Below, in pieces: positions 17,005 through 25,828 of a stretch of DNA of 64,000 nt. Both the position numbers and the translations under genes were made by a program. Position 1 is the first letter of the stretch; each line of letters opens with the position of its first letter. The stretch spans positions 65,293 through 129,292 of the forward strand of contig JAJZAT010000002.1 of assembly GCA_021799275.1 (NCBI GenBank), written 5' to 3'. Source of the DNA: Bacillota bacterium. Its GTDB lineage: Bacteria; Bacillota; Sulfobacillia; JAJZYS01; JAJYTV01. Under the pieces are notes generated by a model. The model saw nothing but the letters and a program-made list of their open reading frames with translations. It searched no databases and had not been told where the DNA came from.

Positions 17005-19096
17005 CGCCACGCAGGACCCGCACCGGCAGCCGGGCGTCGCCTCCCACCTCGCAGCGCAGACCGCCGCGCCGATCCCGCGCCACGTGCACGTCGAGCCTGC
17101 CGCCCGCCACCCAGAGACCGTCGACGTCGAGGCGGTCGAGGCCGGGCGGCAGGCTCGGCCGCAGCCGCACTTCCTTCGCCGCGACGACGAGGCCGAGCAG
17201 CAGGGTGACGATGTGGGGCACGCTGGCGGCGGACCACGCCTGCACGGGGCAAGCCGACGGGTAACGCACAGGCTCCCTGCTCTCGTCCTTGCCGAACCCC
17301 GAGAAGAGTTCCGGCAGCCGGCGTTCGGGGCGTCCGCGCGCCACGCGCAGCATCGCCTCGACGACCGCCATGGCCTGGCGGGGGTGTCCCGTGCGCCTGA
17401 GGCCCTCGGCGATCAGGATGTTGTCGTGCGGCCAGATGGAGCCGTTGTGGTAGGAGACCGGGTTGTAGCGCCCCTCGCCCGCCGCGAGGGTGCGGACGCC
17501 CCTGCCGCTCCAGAGCGGCGACGCGAGAAGATCCTTCGCGAGGCGCGCGGCGCGGCCGCGGCGAGCGATCCCGGACCAGAGCACGTGCAGGCTGTTGGAG
17601 GTGAGGGCGTCGATCGGGCGGCCCTCGCCGTCGAGGCCGAGGGCGTAGCATCCGCGCTCGAGCCAGAAGTCCCGATCGAAGCTGCGGCGCAGGGTGGCGG
17701 CGAGGCCCTCCTGGCGCCTGGCCTCGGGTTCGTCGCCGAGTTCCCGCAGGAGCCTCGCCCCAAGGATGCGGGCCCGGTAGAGGTAGCCCTGCACCTCCAC
17801 GAGCGCGATCGGTCCCTCGGCAAGGCGGCCGTCCTGGAAGTGGACCGCGTCCCACGAATCCTTCCATCCCTGATTGACGAGTCCCTCGCCGCCCTGGCGC
17901 TGGTAGCGCAGATACCCCCGCTGGTCCACGGAAGCGTCGATCCAGCGCAGGGCCTGGCGGAAGTTCTGCTCGAGGTCGCGCAGCAGTTCGCCCCGCCCGC
18001 TCGCGCGGATGTGCTCCTCGAGGGCGATGATGAAGAGGAGGGTTGCGTCTACGGAGCCGTAGTAGGGAAAGCGCGGAATGAGTGTCGGCACGTCCGGGCC
18101 GGGCGGCGGGCGGAACTCGTGCAGGATCTTGCCCGGTGCCTCGTCCGTCTCGGGATCGCGCCGCGTGCCTTGCATGCTCGCGAGAGCCGTCAGGGATCCC
18201 TCCCCCTGCCGGGGCAGACAGAAGACGCTCATGCGGCTCGCGATGAGGGCGTCCCGACCGAAGAGGGCGATGTACCAGGGGATGCCGGCCGCGTAGGCGA
18301 CGTTCGGGTCGCTGCTGGCGAGTCCGATGGCGCCGCCGCGGATCGAGAGCGCTTCGAGATCCTGCATGCTGCGGCGGAAGGCCTGCACGAGCACGGGCCC
18401 GAGCTGGCCGCCCGCGTCGAGTTCCGGGTGAGGCGGGATGCTGCGGCAAGGCGCGCTCCGCGCGGGCTCCGGCGCCGGGTCGAGGCCCGCGGTGAGCCCG
18501 AGTTCGGCCTGCCCGTGCGCCGGTATGGTCAGCTGGAAGGTCAGAGGCGCGCCATCGCCCAGGTCCTGGTCGGCCGGCAGCGAGAGGCGCAGGCGCACCG
18601 TCATGCCGCCCTGTTCAGGAGGCGCCCGAAAGACATAGGTCCTGTCGCCCTCTTGCGCACCCTGCACGGGCTTCGTGCCGGACGTGCCGCCGTCGCCCAG
18701 GGCGTTGCGCTTGACGTGGAAGACATGGGCGAAGTCCGAGGCGAACTCCAGCTGCAGCCGGATGCGCCGATCGTGTCCACCGTAGTTGCGCAGGCGCAGC
18801 GTATCGCGGAATGCGCCATCGAGCAGCGCGACACGGCGTTCAAGCACGAGCTCGGCACGCCCGTCGTGGGCGTAGGCGGGTGGCACGAGAAAGAACTGCG
18901 CTTCGCCCGCGCCGAGCGCACGACCGCTCAGGAGCAGCGAGCGGCGCCGCGCGATGCGCCATGCGTAGCGGCTGCAGATCCGCCGGTCTCCGGCGTAGAG
19001 TCCCTGCTCGCCGACGGCCATTTCCCCGGCGGCGTCAAGGATCATGAACGTCTGCCCTCGGCTCAGAACAACCGCGCTGAGACTGCGATCGTCCAT
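16973..19096 (-). CDS. Glycogen debranching enzyme-like (GDE N-terminal plus amylo-alpha-1,6-glucosidase fold)
   Basis: 707 residues from MDDRSLSA; an ATG at 19111 is also possible. The first 230 residues are the bacterial GDE N-terminal beta domain (VVLSRGQTFMILDAAGEMA, GLYAGDRRI). The rest is an (alpha/alpha)6 barrel with GIPWYIALFGRDALIASRM, FPYYGSVDATLLFI, GWKDSWDAVHF and YNPVSYHNGSIWPHDNILIA, which are conserved in this family. It lacks the glucanotransferase half of eukaryotic debranching enzymes. The likely action is hydrolysis of alpha-glucosidic linkages in glycogen-like or related polysaccharides. It is convergent with the GT4 gene. Confidence 0.8.
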   Translation of the reverse strand: MDDRSLSAVVLSRGQTFMILDAAGEMAVGEQGLYAGDRRICSRYAWRIARRRSLLLSGRALGAGEAQFFLVPPAYAHDGRAELVLERRVALLDGAFRDTLRLRNYGGHDRRIRLQLEFASDFAHVFHVKRNALGDGGTSGTKPVQGAQEGDRTYVFRAPPEQGGMTVRLRLSLPADQDLGDGAPLTFQLTIPAHGQAELGLTAGLDPAPEPARSAPCRSIPPHPELDAGGQLGPVLVQAFRRSMQDLEALSIRGGAIGLASSDPNVAYAAGIPWYIALFGRDALIASRMSVFCLPRQGEGSLTALASMQGTRRDPETDEAPGKILHEFRPPPGPDVPTLIPRFPYYGSVDATLLFIIALEEHIRASGRGELLRDLEQNFRQALRWIDASVDQRGYLRYQRQGGEGLVNQGWKDSWDAVHFQDGRLAEGPIALVEVQGYLYRARILGARLLRELGDEPEARRQEGLAATLRRSFDRDFWLERGCYALGLDGEGRPIDALTSNSLHVLWSGIARRGRAARLAKDLLASPLWSGRGVRTLAAGEGRYNPVSYHNGSIWPHDNILIAEGLRRTGHPRQAMAVVEAMLRVARGRPERRLPELFSGFGKDESREPVRYPSACPVQAWSAASVPHIVTLLLGLVVAAKEVRLRPSLPPGLDRLDVDGLWVAGGRLDVHVARDRRGGLRCEVGGDARLPVRVLRGVRPSREGDEG

Positions 19097-19356
19097 CGCA
19101 TCGGCCCCCATCGGCGCCCTGGCCTGCGGATCGGCCGCTGCGGCGCCCACCGAGGTAGAGGTTGCCCGCCCGGGACCCGGGCCAACACGATCTCCGGACA
19201 AATGGCGGGGTGGTTTTGGCAAGTGGGACAGATACCCTTTTCGTATCACCTGATCGGATGGTTTGTGTACAATGGTCCATGTGGCATGCTTGGCAAGACC
19301 TTTCGACCACCAGGCGGCCCGTTCTCTGGAATAGAGCTATGAAGGAGCGTGGCGCG

Positions 19357-20928
19357 TTGCTCGAGATGCACCCGAGGAACACAGGCGGTGAGGCCGCGAC
19401 CGTCATCCACCTGGACCTGAGCGTCGCCGAACTGGTGGAACACGCGCTGGCGCGCGGCGAGGCGGTCCTCGCGGCGAATGGCGCGTTGCGCGCCACGACC
19501 GGCAAATACACCGGACGTTCCCCCCGCGACAAGTTCATCGTGCGCCATCCCGACAATCCTCTGGACGTCGACTGGGGCAAGGTGAACCAGCCGCTCGACC
19601 CGAGCCACTTCGCGCAGCTGCATCGCAAGGTGGAGCACTACCTCGCGCAGCGCAGCCACTACGTCACGGACGGCTTCGCGGGCGCCGATCCGCGCCACCG
19701 CATCGGGGTGCGCGTCGTCAGCGAGTTCGCCTGGCACAGCCTCTTCATCCGCCAGCTGCTGCTGCGTCCGTCGGCGTCGGGCGATCCCACGGGCACCAAG
19801 CCCTTCACCATCCTGGTGGCGCCCGGTGTCCACGCGGATCCGGCCGTCGACGGCACCAACTCCGACACCTTCATCGCCCTCGACTTCAAGCAGAGGATCG
19901 CTCTGATCGGCGGCACCGAGTACGCGGGCGAGATGAAGAAGAGCGTCTTCACCATCCTCAACGGCGAGCTGCCCGGTCGGGGGGTGCTGCCCATGCACTG
20001 CTCGGCCAACGTTGGCGAGCAGGGCGACGTCGCCCTTTTTTTCGGGCTCTCGGGCACTGGCAAGACGACGCTTTCCGCCGACCCTTCCCGCCGCCTGATC
20101 GGCGACGACGAGCACGGCTGGTCCGACGAAGGCGTATTCAACTTCGAAGGCGGCTGCTACGCCAAGTGCATCGGCCTCGATCGCGAGCGCGAGCCGCAGA
20201 TCTGGGATGCGGTCCGCTTCGGCAGCGTGCTCGAGAACGTGGTGCTCGACGACGCGACGCGCCGGCCCGACTACACCGCTCAGACCCTCACGGAGAACAC
20301 CCGCGCCGCCTACCCCGTCGATTTCATTCCCGGCGCGGTGCAGGAGGGCATGGGTGGCCATCCCGCCACCATCCTCTTCCTCACCGCGGACGCCACCGGC
20401 GTCCTGCCGCCCGTGAGCCGCCTCACGGAGGCGCAGGCGATGTACCACTTCCTCGCCGGCTACACGTCCAAGCTCGCCGGCACCGAGCGCGGCGTGGAGG
20501 AGCCGCAGCCGACCTTCTCGACCTGTTTCGGGGAGCCGTTCCTGCCGCTCTCCCCCATGACCTACGCCCGCATGCTCGGTGAGCGCATCCGGCGTCATGA
20601 GGCGCGCGTCTACCTCGTCAACACAGGCTGGTCCGGCGGCCCTTACGGCGAGGGCAGCCGCATCGCTCTTCGCCACACCCGGGCCATCGTCCAGGCGGCC
20701 ATCGATGGCAGCCTCGAGCGGCAGACCTTCGCGACCCACCCCGTCTTCGGCCTCGCGATGCCGACCGCCTGTCCCGGCGTGCCGCCGGAGATCCTGGATC
20801 CCCGCGGCACCTGGCGGGACCCTCTTCGCTACGACGAGATGGCGAGGCGGCTCGCAGGGCAGTTCGTCGAGAACCAGAGCCGCTTCGATCTCGATCCCGA
20901 GGTCCTGGCCGCGGCGCCGAAGGCCTAG
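19357..20928 (+). CDS. pckA: Phosphoenolpyruvate carboxykinase (ATP)
   Basis: 523 residues from a TTG nine bases after AAGGAG. Hallmarks: P-loop GLSGTGKTTLS (about 230-240) followed by the metal-binding segment LIGDDEHGWSDEGVFNFEGG, the upstream MHCSANVG, and TGRSPRDKFIV near the N-terminus. It converts oxaloacetate and ATP to phosphoenolpyruvate, CO2 and ADP, the entry step of gluconeogenesis. The gene stands alone with a strong terminator. The 260-base upstream region holds TTGGCAAG twice (19216-19223 and 19290-19297) and a TACAAT at 19268-19273; I could not settle on a full promoter. Confidence 0.96.
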   Translation: MLEMHPRNTGGEAATVIHLDLSVAELVEHALARGEAVLAANGALRATTGKYTGRSPRDKFIVRHPDNPLDVDWGKVNQPLDPSHFAQLHRKVEHYLAQRSHYVTDGFAGADPRHRIGVRVVSEFAWHSLFIRQLLLRPSASGDPTGTKPFTILVAPGVHADPAVDGTNSDTFIALDFKQRIALIGGTEYAGEMKKSVFTILNGELPGRGVLPMHCSANVGEQGDVALFFGLSGTGKTTLSADPSRRLIGDDEHGWSDEGVFNFEGGCYAKCIGLDREREPQIWDAVRFGSVLENVVLDDATRRPDYTAQTLTENTRAAYPVDFIPGAVQEGMGGHPATILFLTADATGVLPPVSRLTEAQAMYHFLAGYTSKLAGTERGVEEPQPTFSTCFGEPFLPLSPMTYARMLGERIRRHEARVYLVNTGWSGGPYGEGSRIALRHTRAIVQAAIDGSLERQTFATHPVFGLAMPTACPGVPPEILDPRGTWRDPLRYDEMARRLAGQFVENQSRFDLDPEVLAAAPKA

Positions 20929-20939
20929 GAACGCACACA

Positions 20940-20977
20940 AGCGAACGAGGCGGGCCTTTGGGCCCGCCTCGTTCGCT
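20940..20977. terminator. Bidirectional terminator between pckA and the NifX-like gene
   Basis: A 17-base-pair perfect stem (20940-20956 and 20961-20977) with loop TTTG, placed 12 bases after each of the two convergent stop codons. No long T-run on either side, but stem strength and position are convincing. Confidence 0.8.
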
Positions 20978-20988
20978 GCCTTCCGGGG

Positions 20989-21327
20989 CTATTCGGTCTT
21001 GCCGGCCTCCGCTGCCGCGGCGTCCAGGACGTCCTGCAAGGGGCCGTCGCCGGAGAACACCTTGATCTTCATACTGTCGAGCATGCGCACCATGTGGTCG
21101 CCCATGTGGCCGGTGACGACGACATCGACGCGCTGCTCCTTGAGAAAGCGGGCGATCTGGGCGTGGTGCAACCCGTCGGCCATCTGGTCGTGCTGCAGGT
21201 CCCAGCGCACGTCGTGCTGCGCGACCTGCCAGCTGCCGCCGTCCGACGTCGCGATCGCCACCCGCTGCGCCTTGCCGAACCCACCTCCGACCGTCTCCGG
21301 GCCGACCATCGTCAGGCAAATCACCAT
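20989..21327 (-). CDS. NifX/NifB-like (dinitrogenase iron-molybdenum cofactor family) protein
   Basis: 112 residues of the COG1433 fold: RVAIATSDG near the N-terminus, HHAQIARFLKEQRVDVVVTGHMGDHM in the middle and a helix at the C-terminus. The typical GxGxxA-type loop reads GHMGDHMVRML. Such stand-alone proteins bind Fe-S or metal clusters; no nitrogenase genes are in the window, so a nitrogen-fixation role is not supported. The ATG is nine bases after GGAGG. Convergent with pckA. Confidence 0.75.
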   Translation of the reverse strand: MVICLTMVGPETVGGGFGKAQRVAIATSDGGSWQVAQHDVRWDLQHDQMADGLHHAQIARFLKEQRVDVVVTGHMGDHMVRMLDSMKIKVFSGDGPLQDVLDAAAAEAGKTE

Positions 21328-21461
21328 CGTGCGGTTCCTCCGTTCCGGACACCTCGTGCCGAGGCTCCGTGGCCAGACTATAGCACAAGCCCCCTGCCCG
21401 CGTTGCCAGGCGGGCCCAGAGACCGTAGGCTGGAGGAAAGCCTCTGGGGGGAGCGCTTTTC

Positions 21462-22238
21462 ATGCCGGAGTACGTGGTGCCGGACGGCGTGCGTATCGGG
21501 CACGTCCACCTGAGCGTATCGGATCTGGAGCGCGCGGAGCGCTTCTACTGCGGGGTCCTGGGATTTGAGGTCATGCAGCGCTGGGGCGACGAGGCCCTGT
21601 TCGCCGCGGCCGGCGGCTATCACCACCACATCGGCCTCAACATCTGGGCGGGGCGCGGCGCATCGCCGGCGCCGCCCGGGCACACGGGCCTCTACCACGT
21701 CGCCATCCTCTACCCGAGCCGCAGAGCCTTGGCCCAGGCCTACCTAAGGCTGCGCGCCGTCCGCTACCCGATCGACGGCGCCGCCGACCACGGCGTCAGC
21801 GAGGCGATCTACCTGCAGGACCCGGATCAGAACGGCATCGAAATCTACAGGGACAGGCCCGCATCCGAGTGGCCGCGCAAGGATGGCGGCATCGCCATGG
21901 GCACGCGTCGTCTCGACCTCGAAGGGCTGCTCGCAGCAGCGAGCTACCAAGGCGACGCCTTGCGCGGCGAAGACGTCCTGACGGCCCTCGCCAGGCTGCC
22001 GCACTTCCGTGGCGACGAGAACGCGATCCGGGCCGAGATCGCCTGGCCAAGCTTCGCGGCGGCCGTGGGATTCGTGGACGAGGTTGCGCGGCTGGCGGAA
22101 CGGCAAAATCACCATCCCGACGTCGACCTCCGCTACCGGCAGGTGCGTCTCGCGCTGAGGAGCCACGACGTCGACGGCGTAAGCCGCCGCGACATCGAGC
22201 TCGCCCAGGCGGTGGAGGATCTGCTGGGCGAGGTCTAG
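21462..22238 (+). CDS. Fusion of a VOC/glyoxalase-like domain and pterin-4a-carbinolamine dehydratase
   Basis: 258 residues in two parts. Residues 1-135 are a VOC-superfamily unit (GHVHLSVSDLERAERFYCGVLGF, then IYLQDPDQNGIEIY), the repeat found in glyoxalases and extradiol dioxygenases; candidate metal ligands are His15, His72-ish and Glu near 129. Residues about 165-255 match pterin-4a-carbinolamine dehydratase (RAEIAWPSFAAAVGFVDEVA, AERQNHHPDVDLRYRQV, LRSHDVDGVSRRDIELA), including the HHPD catalytic motif. A GGGGGAG site precedes the ATG. The dehydratase regenerates quinonoid dihydropterin for aromatic hydroxylases; the VOC partner could be the linked dioxygenase-like activity. The stop overlaps the convergent thrB stop. 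Confidence 0.85.
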   Translation: MPEYVVPDGVRIGHVHLSVSDLERAERFYCGVLGFEVMQRWGDEALFAAAGGYHHHIGLNIWAGRGASPAPPGHTGLYHVAILYPSRRALAQAYLRLRAVRYPIDGAADHGVSEAIYLQDPDQNGIEIYRDRPASEWPRKDGGIAMGTRRLDLEGLLAAASYQGDALRGEDVLTALARLPHFRGDENAIRAEIAWPSFAAAVGFVDEVARLAERQNHHPDVDLRYRQVRLALRSHDVDGVSRRDIELAQAVEDLLGEV

Positions 22239-23116
22239 AGTGCTTCGAGGCGAGCCGAGCGATCGGTGAAGGCGAGGTCGAGCACAAACGCCTCCGGCCG
22301 TCCCGTCGCGAAGGGCTCGAGGACCTGACGGACCGCACTTGCCGCCTGAGGCTCCGCTAGGGCCAACATGGTCGGACCAGATCCGGAAACGGGCATCGCC
22401 AGGGCTCCCGCCGCGTAGGCCGCCTCGCGGGCCGCGGTGCACCAGTCGCAGCCGCCGATGCGCTGCTCCTCGTGCAGCCGGTCCTCGGTGGCGGCCCGCA
22501 AAAGCCCGTAGTCCCCCTGCAGGAGGGCGTAGACAAGAAGCGCCGTGCGCCCGATGTTGTGGACGGCATCCTGCCGAGGCACGGAGGCGGGCATGCGCGC
22601 GCGTGCGCGGGGGGTCGACGTCGAGCCGCCCGGATAGAGGGCGATGGCGCGCAGGTTGGGCGCGGGCAGCCGCCGCACCAGCGTCTCCTTGGCGCTGCTT
22701 GCGATCGTGACGCCCCCGTAGAGGCAGGCCGCGACGTTGTCGGGATGACCCTCCAGCCCAACGGCGATGCGCAAGGTCTCCCGATCGTCGAGCGGCCGGT
22801 CCAGAAAGGCGTCCGCCGCGCGCAGGCCGGCACAGATCGCGGCAGCCGAGCTGCCCAGGCCCGAGCGCAGAGGCAGGAGCCGCGTCACTTCGACCGAGAC
22901 TTCGGGAACCCTCAGGCCGCGACTTTGGAAGGCCAGCGCGAAGGCCTCCAGAAAGAGATTCGGCTCACCGGGATCGTCCATGCCCTCGGGCCAGACGAAA
23001 GAACTCGGGCCCTCGCGCACCGCGAAGGCGGCTTCGAGATCCAGGGCGGCTCCGAGCACGTCGAAGCCCGGGCCGAGGTTCGCTGTCGTCGCAGGCGCTG
23101 CGACCAGCGCGATCAT
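22235..23116 (-). CDS. thrB: Homoserine kinase
   Basis: 293 residues of the GHMP kinase family: substrate-side PATTANLGPGFDVLG (8-22), ATP-binding LLPLRSGLGSSAAA (80-93) and C-terminal MPVSGSGPTMLAL. It phosphorylates L-homoserine with ATP. Its ATG overlaps the stop of thrC (ATGA), giving the adjacent last two steps of threonine synthesis coupled translation. Confidence 0.93.
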   Translation of the reverse strand: MIALVAAPATTANLGPGFDVLGAALDLEAAFAVREGPSSFVWPEGMDDPGEPNLFLEAFALAFQSRGLRVPEVSVEVTRLLPLRSGLGSSAAAICAGLRAADAFLDRPLDDRETLRIAVGLEGHPDNVAACLYGGVTIASSAKETLVRRLPAPNLRAIALYPGGSTSTPRARARMPASVPRQDAVHNIGRTALLVYALLQGDYGLLRAATEDRLHEEQRIGGCDWCTAAREAAYAAGALAMPVSGSGPTMLALAEPQAASAVRQVLEPFATGRPEAFVLDLAFTDRSARLEAL

Positions 23117-24159
23117 CGTCCCAGCGCTCGGCGCAGCGCCGCGAGTTCAGCCGGGATCTCCCGGATGGCCCCCGCGCCGGCGCTGCGCAGAGCCGTGTCG
23201 GGATCCTTGAGCCCGTTGCCGGTGAGGACGGCCACGGCCGTACGCCCGGGCAGGGGCGTTCCTTGGGCTTTGAGCTTCAGAAGGCCCGCCACCGAGGCCG
23301 CGGAGGCGGGCTCGCAAAAGACGCCAGCCGACTTGGCGATCAGGGACTGGGCCGCCAGGATTTCCTCGTCGGTAACCGCGAAGAATCCCCCGCCGCTCTC
23401 CTCCACCGCCGCCACCGCGGCCTGCCAGCTCGCGGGGCGGCCGATGCGGATGGCGCTCGCCACCGTCTCGGGCACCGCGACCGGCGCACCGAGCACGATC
23501 GGTGCCGCCCCGGCGGCCTGGAAGCCGAAGAGCTGCGGGCGGCGGCTGGCCCTGCGCGTTTCGGCCCGGCGGCGAAAGCCCCTGTTCCAGGCGGTGATGT
23601 TGCCCGCGTTGCCGACGGGGATGGCCAGCAGGTCCGGGGCGTCACCGAGCTCGTCCACCACCTCGAACGCCCCTGTCTGCTGCCCCTCGATGCGGTAGGG
23701 GTTGAGCGAGTTGACAAGCGTGAAGGGCTCCTTGGCGGCAATCTCGCGCACCATGCGCAGGGCGTCGTCGAAGTTGCCGTCGATCGCCAGCACCTCGGCT
23801 CCGTACATGACCGCCTGCGCCAGCTTGCCGAGCGCGATGTTGCCCCGGGGCACCACGACGACCGCCCTGAGACCGGCCTGCGCCGCATAGGCGGCGGCCG
23901 AGGCCGACGTGTTGCCCGTTGACGCGCAGATGACCGCCCTGCTGCCCTCCTCGATCGCCTTCGCGACGGCGAGCACCATGCCGCGGTCCTTGAACGAACC
24001 GGTAGGGTTCTGTCCCTCGAACTTGAGGTAGAGCTGCAGCCCCAGCCTGTCCGAGATCGCCGCGGCAGGCACCAGTGGCGTCTGGCCCTCGCCCAGGCTT
24101 ATGAGGGGCGTGCGATCGGAGACCGGCAGATCGTCGCGGTAGCGCTCGAGGAGTTTCAT
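23113..24159 (-). CDS. thrC: Threonine synthase
   Basis: 348 residues, the short PLP-fold-type-II class. The PLP lysine is Lys57 in GSFKDRGM; the phosphate-binding glycine loop is SVGNAGN-like, here PVGNAGNITA. It converts O-phosphohomoserine to threonine. The ATG is seven bases after CAGGAGGT. It lies 25 bases downstream of an MFS gene on the same strand and overlaps thrB, so an MFS-thrC-thrB transcript is plausible and the MFS protein might move threonine or related amino acids (inference only). No threonine attenuator or T-box is apparent. Confidence 0.94.
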   Translation of the reverse strand: MKLLERYRDDLPVSDRTPLISLGEGQTPLVPAAAISDRLGLQLYLKFEGQNPTGSFKDRGMVLAVAKAIEEGSRAVICASTGNTSASAAAYAAQAGLRAVVVVPRGNIALGKLAQAVMYGAEVLAIDGNFDDALRMVREIAAKEPFTLVNSLNPYRIEGQQTGAFEVVDELGDAPDLLAIPVGNAGNITAWNRGFRRRAETRRASRRPQLFGFQAAGAAPIVLGAPVAVPETVASAIRIGRPASWQAAVAAVEESGGGFFAVTDEEILAAQSLIAKSAGVFCEPASAASVAGLLKLKAQGTPLPGRTAVAVLTGNGLKDPDTALRSAGAGAIREIPAELAALRRALGR

Positions 24160-24184
24160 CGCCAGGACCTCCTGCAGGGAATGT

Positions 24185-25447
24185 TCAAGGCTTCGGCATC
24201 GGGCCCCGCGTTCCCGCCGCCGTCTGGACTTGCGTCGACCGGTCGACCGTCCAGTGCTGCTGCCCGCGCTGCGCGAGCACGGCCGCGGCCAAGAGCAGGA
24301 TGCCCGTAACCCAGAAGATGCTGTGGATGCCGAAGAGTCCGCTGAGAACGCCGCCGAGGAGCGGCCCCAGCATGGTGCCGAGCTGCCCCGCGGACTGGTT
24401 GAGACCGAACGCCCTGCCGCGAAAGTCTTCGGGAGTCGTCTGCACCACTAGCCCGTTGATCGCCGGGTACACCGCGCAGAAGAAGGCGCCGTAGGCGAAG
24501 CGCACCAGGGAGAACGGCAGCAGCGTGTGGAACGGCAGCTGCAGGAGGTTCCCCAGCCCGCCGCCGATCAGACCCCAGCCCAGGACGCGCCCGAAGCCGA
24601 TGCGGTCCGTGGCGCGGCCCCAGCGCGGCGCGAACAGCACGCTCGCGATGCCCACGAGCGAGAAGATGATGCCGGAGATCAGCGACGCGTTCTTCAGCGA
24701 CTCCCCGAGCTGCACGACATAGAGCGGCAGGATCGGCTCGATCGTCATGATCGAGAAGTTCACGAGCAAGGTGAGGCCCAGCAGCGCCAGGAATGGCGGG
24801 TTCTGGAACGCCCGGCTGAGGTCCTGGAGCACGGAGCTCTGCTTGCGCGTCGGCTCGAAGCCGATCTCGCGCACGAAGAAAAGCGCGAGCAGCGCCGCGC
24901 CCAAGACCAGCACGCCCGCGGCGGCGAACGAGATGCGCGTGCCGAAGATGTGCGAGACGCCGCCGCCAAGGAGTGGTCCGACGATGCTGCCGGTCGCGGA
25001 GGCGGTCGCCATCATCGAAAGGTTGTAGCCCACCTTGCGCGGTGGCGAACTGGTGCCGACGAGCGTGATGGCGGCCGGGATGTAGCCCGAGAGCAGTCCC
25101 TGGATCGCCCGCAGCACCAGAAGCTGAATCGGCGTCTGGACGAGCGCCGTGGCGACGTAGGCCGCGAACAGCGAAAAGCCCGAGCGCAAGAGCATCGGCC
25201 GGCGGCCGTAACGGTCCGAGAGCGCGCCCCAATAGGGCGAGATGATGGCGCTCATCAGGAAAGTGCTGCTGAACATCAGACCGGACCAGATCGAGACATC
25301 CTTGTGCACACCGATCTCGAGCAGGAAGATCGGCAGGAATGGCACGACCATGGAGTAGCTGGCGGACGTTATGAATACCCCGACCCAGAGCACGGCAAGA
25401 TTGCGCTGCCAGGGCTCCAGATCGGAGAAACGCGATAGGAAGGCCAT
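24185..25447 (-). CDS. MFS transporter, probably leaderless transcript
   Basis: 420 residues, 12 membrane helices, with PYWGALSDRYGRRPMLL after helix 2 (multidrug-type motif) and GQLGTMLGPLLGGVLSGLFG near helix 11. The MAFLSRF start is used because a consensus promoter (25455-25482) would begin transcription within a base or two of this ATG. An ATG nine bases upstream lies inside the -10 box and has a GGCGGGG close by, so it is the alternative if transcription starts further upstream. Similar in layout to TetA/MdtG-like exporters. Followed by thrC. Confidence 0.82.
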   Translation of the reverse strand: MAFLSRFSDLEPWQRNLAVLWVGVFITSASYSMVVPFLPIFLLEIGVHKDVSIWSGLMFSSTFLMSAIISPYWGALSDRYGRRPMLLRSGFSLFAAYVATALVQTPIQLLVLRAIQGLLSGYIPAAITLVGTSSPPRKVGYNLSMMATASATGSIVGPLLGGGVSHIFGTRISFAAAGVLVLGAALLALFFVREIGFEPTRKQSSVLQDLSRAFQNPPFLALLGLTLLVNFSIMTIEPILPLYVVQLGESLKNASLISGIIFSLVGIASVLFAPRWGRATDRIGFGRVLGWGLIGGGLGNLLQLPFHTLLPFSLVRFAYGAFFCAVYPAINGLVVQTTPEDFRGRAFGLNQSAGQLGTMLGPLLGGVLSGLFGIHSIFWVTGILLLAAAVLAQRGQQHWTVDRSTQVQTAAGTRGPMPKP

Positions 25448-25454
25448 GCCGAAC

Positions 25455-25482
25455 ATTGTACCCCGCCCTGTGGGACGTGCAA
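25455..25482 (-). promoter_or_regulatory. Sigma-A-like promoter of the MFS-thrC-thrB unit
   Basis: On the minus strand TTGCAC (25482-25477), a 16-base spacer and TACAAT (25460-25455). The predicted start is about seven bases after the -10 box, at or next to the ATG at 25447. Confidence 0.65.
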
Positions 25483-25768
25483 GTATCCGCTGCGGACATT
25501 GCCGCTTGGCGTAGGCTCAATCCGGCAGATCGCTGCAGGCCGGGGAGATCGTTCGGGCCCGAGCCCGGCGGCCCACCCGGTGGGATACCCTCTGACGTAC
25601 GGCGCCGTCCTGGGCTCGATGGCTACGGTGGTCGCGATCGTGGTCGGAGCGACGGTCGTGATCGAGGTGGTGCTCTACCTCGCCCTGCGGCAGCGGTCGC
25701 GCGGCGGCAAGGCGCGATCCTGGGGATCGCAGCGGCGCGGCGACGGCGGGGCCGGAAGCCGTCGCAGG

Positions 25769-25797
25769 TTGGCCGTCCGCGGCCCATCGTGTATATT
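25769..25797 (+). promoter_or_regulatory. Promoter of the candidate selenoprotein gene
   Basis: TTGGCC (25769-25774), exactly 17 bases, then TATATT (25792-25797). Transcription would begin near 25804, leaving a 25-base leader with the GAGG site before the ATG at 25829. It also shows that the open frame upstream of 25829 is not part of the gene. Confidence 0.7.
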
Positions 25798-25828
25798 GCG
25801 CGTACATGCCCTACTGAGGATGAATGAG

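Noticed and set aside
20989-21327. NifX-like gene as a sign of nitrogen fixation
   Set aside because: No nif genes in the window; COG1433 proteins are widespread in non-fixers.
24527-25438. Plus-strand open frame of 303 codons opposite the MFS gene
   Set aside because: Shadow frame with extreme Arg/Asp/Glu composition, opposite clear membrane helices.
25499-25828. Open frame upstream of the candidate selenoprotein start
   Set aside because: It contains the promoter (25769-25797) of that gene; residues are Arg/Gly-rich without conserved character, so it is not an N-terminal extension.
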